Assembly: GCA_009733775.1 (NCBI GenBank)
Contig: WOGZ01000513.1
Coordinates: forward strand, 3,933-18,213
Direction: 5' to 3'
Length of the DNA stretch: 14,281 bases
Source: Alectoria sarmentosa
Taxonomy: Eukaryota; Ascomycota; Lecanoromycetes; Lecanorales; Parmeliaceae
Each line of letters starts with the position of its first letter. Within the stretch, counting starts at the first letter, position 1. This document shows positions 9,660 to 14,281 of the stretch, piece by piece. Below the pieces are notes generated by a model that had not been told where the DNA came from, made no database searches, and saw only the letters and a list, made by a program, of their open reading frames with translations. The position numbers were made by a program, and so were the translations under genes.

Positions 9660-9664
9660 ATTTT
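9660..9664. repeat. Probable target-site duplication of element 2 (left copy)
   Basis: ATTTT precedes the 5' LTR; ATTTC at 11557-11561 follows the 3' LTR. The one difference is a C/T transition, as expected in this block. Confidence 0.6.
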
Positions 9665-9847
9665 TATTAAAAATTAGTCTTTCGCGTAACGTACGTAAAA
9701 TTAGCTTTAAAGTTAACTTTAAAGTTAACTTTAAAATTAATCGTGTCTTGATATTATTTTGACGAATAAACTTAAAAACACGATTTTTTCGTGTTTTTTA
9801 TATACTTAATTAACTTATATACGATATTTATTATATATCTTTTAATA
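9665..9847 (+). repeat. Left LTR of element 2
   Basis: 183 bp. After TATTAAAAATTAGTCTT comes CGCGTAACGTACGTAAAA, then three 12-bp units (9701-9712, 9713-9724, 9725-9736; consensus TTAACTTTAAAG). A 10-bp perfect hairpin AAAAACACGA/TCGTGTTTTT with a 5-T loop lies at 9774-9798, and the closing stretch runs from ACTTAATTAACTTATATACG to TTTTAATA. Differences from the right copy are transitions except one C/A and the unit count. Confidence 0.78.
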
Positions 9848-10031
9848 AATTATGAGTTCGATTTATAACGATTAAAAAAATAACATTTATTCAAATCGCA
9901 CTTCTCATATAAATATCTTATTAATAATAATTTAAAATAAATCATTATTATATCGCGACAGTCCGTTTTTTTTTAACCCGTAATTTTCGACGAGTTGAGT
10001 TATCGTAATTTAAATACAAAAAATATCGAAT
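9848..10031 (+). other. Leader of element 2 interior
   Basis: Non-repetitive AT-rich stretch between the left LTR and the tandem array. It holds a GACAGTCCG motif at about 9958-9966 followed by a T run and AACCCG. GAGTTCGATT at about 9852-9861 looks tRNA-like in sense orientation rather than complementary, so no primer-binding site is claimed. Confidence 0.45.
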
Positions 10032-10556
10032 CAAGTTTCTTCGCATAAGGCATTTCGTCTTATATCATCGAGTCACAAATTTCTTCGTATAGAACATTTC
10101 GTCTCATATCATCGAATCACAAGTCTCTTCGTATAAGGTATTTCGTTTTATATCATCGAACATCTCATTCTTTTTTAAATACAATTATAAAATATCGAAT
10201 CAAGTTTCTTCGCATAGAGCATTTCGTCTTATATCATCGAATTACAAGTCCCTTCGCACAGGACATTTCGTTTCATATTATCGAGTCATAAATTCCTTCG
10301 CATAAGGCATTCCGTTTCATATCATCGAACATCTCATTCTTTTAAGTCCCTTCGTATAAGGCATTTCGTTTCATATCATCGAACATCTCATCCTTTCAAG
10401 TCCCTTCGTATAGGGCATTTCGTTTTATATCATCGAACATTTTATTCTTTCAAGTCCCTTCGTACAGGGCATTTCGTTTCATATTATCGAACATTTCATT
10501 CTTTTAAATCTCTTCGCATAGGGCATTCCGTCTTATATCATCGAACATTTTATAAG
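10032..10556 (+). repeat. Minisatellite A: ten copies of a 44/54-bp unit
   Basis: The core CAAGTCCCTTCGTATAGGGC, continuing CATTTCGTTTCATATCATCG, starts at 10032, 10076, 10120, 10201, 10245, 10289, 10343, 10397, 10451 and 10505. Spacings are 44, 44, 81, 44, 44, 54, 54, 54 and 54. The 54-bp form adds a CATCTCATTCTTT-type tail. Copies 1 and 4 are each preceded by AAATAC...AATATCGAAT, so the first three copies form a ~169-bp higher-order unit that was itself repeated. Copy differences are nearly all C/T or G/A. G+C is about 38%, well above the flanks, with many CpA and CpT retained. Confidence 0.88.
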
Positions 10557-10569
10557 TCTCGAATTCAAC

Positions 10570-11308
10570 GAGCTCCCCATGACAAAAAAAGAAAACAAAT
10601 CCTTATTTTCTATTGAGCTCCCCATAATAAAAAGGGGAAAAAGTTTCAAAATTATCGAACTTCTCATAAACAAGAGGATCAAATTTCAAAGGATTTCTCA
10701 AAACAATACGAAAACACGCCTCTGATCAGGGCGTCAAATCTCAAATTATTATTGAACTTCTCATATCACAAAGGGGAACAAATTTTTACATTAAAACAAC
10801 TTCTCATATCATTAAGAAAAATAAATCTTTATTCGAATTAAGTTTTTCATATAAAGAGAATTACGCCTCTGATCAAAGCGTTAAATTTTAAATTATTATT
10901 GAATTTCTCATATCACAAAGGGGAACAAGTTTTTACATCAAAATAACTTTTTATATTATAAAGAGAAACAAGTTTTTATATTAAAACATCGTAACGTATC
11001 GTTGTAATAATTAAATTTTCGTATTAAAAAGAGAAGCAAGTTTCTACATTAGAGCGATATTTCTTAAATTTTTATTGAACTTTTCATATTATAAAGCGGA
11101 AAAAGTTTTTATATCAGAGCAACTTTTCGTATCATAAAAAAAAACAAGTCTCTATATCAGAGCGATAATTCTTAAATTTCAATTAAGTTTTCATATTAAA
11201 AAGAAAAGCAAATCCCTACATCAGAGCGATATCTCTTAAATTTCTATTAAGCTTTTTGTATTATAAAGCGAAAAAAGTTTTTACATCAAGATATCATAAC
11301 GTATCGCT
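10570..11308 (+). repeat. Minisatellite B: degenerate interspersed tandem repeats
   Basis: A second repeat family follows. GAGCTCCCCAT occurs at 10570 and 10615. ACGCCTCTGATCA occurs at 10716 and 10863 (147 apart), each followed by a GCGT(C/T)AAAT...ATTATTATTGAA...CTCATATCACAAAGGGGAACAA-type stretch. AGAGCGATAT...CTTAAATTT occurs at 11051, 11159 and 11223, with a partial AGAGCAACTT at 11116. AACGTATCG occurs near 10992 and near 11299. Units are about 43 or 65 bp and share motifs of the TTCTCATATCA / AAAGGGGAACAAGTTTTTACATCA kind. The right half is more AT-rich and more degraded than the left. Confidence 0.75.
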
Positions 11309-11361
11309 ATAAAAAAATGTTAAAATAATCGTATACGTTATCTTTTGACGCTGTAAGAAAA

Positions 11362-11556
11362 TGTTGAAAATCAATCTTCCGCGTAACGTACGTAAAGTTA
11401 ATCTTAAAATTAATTTTAAGGTCAGCTTTAAAATTAATTTTAAAGTCAATCGTGTTTTGATATTATCTTAACGAATAAGCTTAAAAAAACGATTCTCTCA
11501 TATTTTTTATATACTTAATTAACTTATATACGATATTCATCATATATCTTTTAATA
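11362..11556 (+). repeat. Right LTR of element 2
   Basis: 195 bp, beginning TGTTGAAAATCAATCTTCC and continuing CGCGTAACGTACGTAAAG. It has four 12-bp units (11398-11409, 11410-11421, 11422-11433, 11434-11445) against three in the left copy, which accounts exactly for the 12-bp length difference. The hairpin of the left copy is disrupted here (AACGATTCTCTCATATT). It ends ACTTATATACGATATTCATC then TTTTAATA. Confidence 0.78.
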
Positions 11557-11561
11557 ATTTC
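11557..11561. repeat. Probable target-site duplication of element 2 (right copy)
   Basis: ATTTC, against ATTTT at 9660-9664. Confidence 0.6.
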
Positions 11562-11739
11562 GTTACGAGTTATTGCGAAAAAGCGAAACGAAAAAGAATA
11601 TTTCTAAAATAATTTAAAATATTCGTTTTTTATTCGTTTAAAATGTTATTAAAAATTTAAATATCTTAAATAACGTTTTTTCGAATTTTTTATATAATAA
11701 AATCATTATGTATATTAAGAAAATTAATTAAAATATATT

Positions 11740-12340
11740 AATGTTTTAATAACGTCTCTTTCTCTAACGACGATAACGATATCGATATCGTATTTTAAAC
11801 TTTCGTTAATAATCTCGTCATAAACTTAATATCTCAATTTTAAAAAACTTCAATTTTGAAAACATTTAAAAAAGAAATAAAGAAGTTATAATTATATAAG
11901 CATTTAATTATAAAATAAATATATAAAATCTAATTTTCGAATAGAGAAAAAATCGTTAAATAATACAATTTGATTAATTCGAGCACTTTCAAATCGTAAA
12001 CGTTAAATTTTATTTAAATATCGCATATATTTTAATAATAATTTGAATAATCTTTTTTATAAATATTATATATATAATATCGAATGAAATTATCAACGAC
12101 GATAATAAAATTCTTTAACGATATAATATACTTTCGAATATCGTTTATGTATATATTAATAAAAGTGTTATATTTAATAAATTTTATATAACGTTATTAT
12201 TAATTAATAAGTTTTTAAGTAATCGATTTTTATAATAACGAAAAACGAATTTAAAACGTATTATTCAAATAAAGAATTAATTTAAATCGTTTAAAAACAA
12301 CATATTCGAGATTTTATCGAATCGTATATTAATTTAATTA
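11740..12340 (+). mobile_element. Second fragment of the element-1-family interior, no LTR
   Basis: 11962-12187 aligns with 7581-7805 nearly gap-free; shared landmarks are GATTAATTCGA, CGTTAAA(C/T)TTTATTTAAATA, ATTATCAACGACGATAATAA and CTTTCGAATATCGTTTAT. The weaker upstream part, from about 11740 (TTTTAATAACGT then a GACGATAACG motif), resembles 7355-7400. 12279-12337 aligns with 3650-3708 of element 1 (59 bases, about 7 transitions and 1 transversion). It therefore joins two pieces seen separately elsewhere. No LTR precedes it in the window. The outer ends are approximate. Confidence 0.65.
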
Positions 12341-14281
12341 ATCATATAAAATGTTAAGAATACGTTATATCGTATCTCTTTTATAATTAATATTAGCACA
12401 TAATAATTATTAAAAATCACGAATTTAAATCTTCGAAAACAAATCGTATGCTGTTTTAATAATATTAAAATTTTTAGCGAAATTAAATGTTAATAAATTT
12501 AATTGATATATAATTTTACTTTTAATTACGAAGCAATTTTCGCGATTTTGCTAACGTTTTAAAATCTTTTCAACGTCGATATTCTTTTAAATTAAAACGA
12601 GAAATAATAACGTATTTGTCACGATTTTAATATATAATCTCAAATTTTGCTTTAACGTATTATTTAACGAATATATTCGTTTTTTTGATAATTTCTTTCT
12701 TTAAATTAAGTCGTTAATAGAAATTAACGCGTGTTAAATTATTTTTATGCTATACAAATATTCAATTTCGTTCGATGCTTATTATTATTATGTTTTTCGT
12801 AATTATTTAATAATATTATCTTTTAAACATCTTATTAATTAACGTTTTAATTAATTTTCAACGACATATTTTATAAATTTTGCATAAAATTTAAAAAATA
12901 ATTACTTCGCTTTTTGCTTAAATTTTTTATAAATATAAGCATTTACTTTTTATAAAAAATGTAATAATGTTTTATAAAAATCGTTAAGTTAATTTAAAAT
13001 ATTTTTAACAATAATATAAAAATTTATAGTAACGATAAAATCTCGACGTTTAAATATTATATACTCGCTTGTTTTTTCAATAAATCGTAATATTACTATA
13101 AGACGTATTATTTACGTCGTTAAATAAACGTAAATAAATAAATATATATACAAAACGTAATGTCACTATTGAATTCAATAATTAAATTATGTAATAAAAT
13201 TAATCTCTAAGAATTAGAAGAAAATCTCGAAATATATTAAATAAATATATATTTATTAAATATTTTTATTAGCGAAGTAACTGCGGAATTAATTTAATTG
13301 AATTTAAATTTTATAATTTTAATAAAATCTCATAAAAAATAACGTTATAATAACGCATATTTTATATAAAACGTATACGATTATTCAATTTAACAATTAT
13401 TTTTTTCTTTAAATTTTGATTTTTAAATGCTTATATTGAGAAAAAAATCTTATATAATGTTTATTAAAAAACCTTTAAATCTAATAAAGAAAATAAGAGA
13501 AAAGAGTTATTATAACGTTATCGTTTTTACGACGCAATATTGTAATTTGTAATGAAATAATTTCTTAACGCTGAGTAATAATAATAATTATATTATATTA
13601 TTAATTTTATAACATTTTTCTGAAGTTTTAAATTATAAACATTTTTAATAAAATAACGTAATCGATAAAAATTTCTTTTTATTATGTGCACTCGCTTATT
13701 TAATTTTTAATAACAATGTTTTAATTATAACGATTTCGTTTTTTTTATATTAAGAAACAACAATAAAGTTGAAAAGCGATTATTTTATAAAAATTATAAT
13801 AATAATATATATTCGTTAACGTTGTTAAGACGCGCGTTATTATTCGATATTCGCTTATTATCGCATCGCGAAATTAAATTATATATAAAAATTCAATTTT
13901 TTCTTTTCGTTTTTTTTTCTTTATAATTTATTTTATTTTATTCGTGAATGCTTAATTTAATTATGCGATAACGATAACATTGTAATTTAATTTTTTCGTT
14001 ATAACATAAATTTAAAATTATTATAAATATCGTAATTTCGTCGTTTGCGTTTAATAATTTCGTTAACACGTTTTGTAAATATTTTATATAATAAAATAAT
14101 AACATTAGCATTAATAATAATAATATTATTATTATTATTAACATTATTAATAATAAATTCATTATCGCTTAACAATCGTAATTGTTAATTATTAATTATT
14201 TTGTTTTATCATTATTTAATAATCGGCATCGTTAATAATTTATAATAATCGATTTATTATATAAAATTTGTTTTTATAAAA
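12341..14281. other. Gene-free AT-rich stretch
   Basis: No coding region, RNA gene or bounded element was recognised. A 74-codon open frame on the minus strand at 13938-14162 is an Ile/Leu-rich by-product of TAA/ATT simple sequence and is not called. The stretch holds the self-complementary TAA/ATT repeat at 14111-14140. Confidence 0.6.
14111..14140. repeat. TAA/ATT palindromic simple repeat
   Basis: A TAATAATAATAAT half is followed directly by its complement ATTATTATTATTA, giving a perfect inverted repeat of about 26 bases. Confidence 0.8.

Larger units (their letters stand above)
9665..11556 (+). mobile_element. Element 2: LTR-flanked element filled with tandem repeats (1892 bp)
   Basis: Direct LTR-like repeats at 9665-9847 (183 bp) and 11362-11556 (195 bp) enclose 1514 bp. 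About 1.25 kb of that is two tandem-repeat families (10032-10556 and 10570-11308). The ends read TATTA (left) and TGTTG (right) at the start, and TTTTAATA at the close, which is what TGTTG...TAACA would become after C-to-T and G-to-A changes. A 5-bp duplication with one transition flanks it. No polyprotein frame is present, so it is non-autonomous. The LTRs share no obvious sequence with the element-1 family. The strand is arbitrary in the absence of a recognised primer site; the plus sense is chosen because TG...(C/T)A reads on it, which is symmetrical evidence only. Confidence 0.75.
905..14281. other. AT-rich, RIP-like repeat block (AT isochore)
   Basis: From about 905 to the window end, G+C in 60-base samples is about 12-25%, apart from the tandem-repeat zone near 10030-10730, which reaches about 38%. 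There is no credible ORF, and stops are dense in all frames. The remaining C is mostly in CpG; for example, about 7 of 9 C in 7681-7740 are CpG. Diverged repeat pairs differ almost only by transitions. RIP of ascomycetes prefers CpA (and CpT) and spares CpG, giving this signature; CpG-directed decay, as in many basidiomycetes, would remove CpG instead. Calling it RIP is inference from composition and copy differences. Confidence 0.8.

Noticed and set aside
10032..10556. CRISPR array
   Set aside because: Repeats are adjacent, units diverge along their whole length and there are no unique spacers. It is a tandem minisatellite in eukaryotic DNA.
12596..12613. AACGAGAAATAATAACG as a fourth LTR of the element-1 family
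   Set aside because: It resembles the LTR core AACGAGAATAATAAG, but the flanking bases do not align with any LTR copy.
13938..14162. 74-codon minus-strand frame
   Set aside because: Its Ile/Leu-rich sequence is generated by TAA/ATT simple repeats in AT-rich DNA; it has no start context or domain.
905..14281. Mitochondrial or plastid DNA insertion, or a protist or insect genome
   Set aside because: Organelle DNA would show long ORFs and tRNAs. The block is continuous with a spliced nuclear gene that has fungal branch points, and its copy differences follow a RIP pattern.
905..14281. Centromere
   Set aside because: RIP-mutated transposon relics also make up centromeres in some ascomycetes, but 13 kb of sequence alone cannot separate a centromere from any other AT isochore.

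Overview
The window looks like nuclear DNA of a filamentous ascomycete at a sharp boundary between a normal gene-bearing segment and a long AT-rich, gene-free block. Three observations support this. (1) The one recognisable gene is spliced, with CTGAC branch-point motifs a short way upstream of TAG acceptors, as in Pezizomycotina introns. (2) Its product resembles fungal EthD-domain (dimeric alpha-beta barrel) proteins. (3) From about 905 to the end the DNA is very AT-rich (60-base samples run about 12-25% G+C), has no credible ORF, keeps its remaining C mostly in CpG, and its repeat copies differ almost only by C/T and G/A transitions. That is the pattern left by repeat-induced point mutation (RIP). 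The species cannot be named from the sequence.

Layout. 1-126: 3' end of an intron. 127-541: last two exons of an EthD-like gene, separated by a 157-bp intron; the N-terminal exons lie before the window. 542-904: 3' flank, containing an imperfect 103-bp inverted repeat with a G/T-rich arm at the edge of the AT-rich block. 905-14281: degenerate repeat DNA.

Inside the AT-rich block, two short LTR-flanked elements can be delimited by eye. Element 1 (3310-4611, 1302 bp) has two 166-bp LTRs and a perfect 5-bp target-site duplication, GTATT. Element 2 (9665-11556, 1892 bp) has LTRs of 183 and 195 bp and a target duplication ATTTT/ATTTC. The 12-bp LTR length difference is exactly one unit of a 12-bp tandem repeat. 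Nearly all of element 2's interior is two families of tandem repeats rather than gag-pol remains. A third LTR of the element-1 family is at 7029-7209 with its downstream leader. Parts of that family's interior occur again at about 11740-12340.

No RNA genes, CRISPR arrays or intact transposon proteins were found. The genes do not form an operon or pathway here. The picture is one housekeeping or secondary-metabolism-type gene beside a silenced, mutated transposon graveyard. By-eye repeat boundaries should be good to a few bases at the LTR ends and looser for the interior copies.
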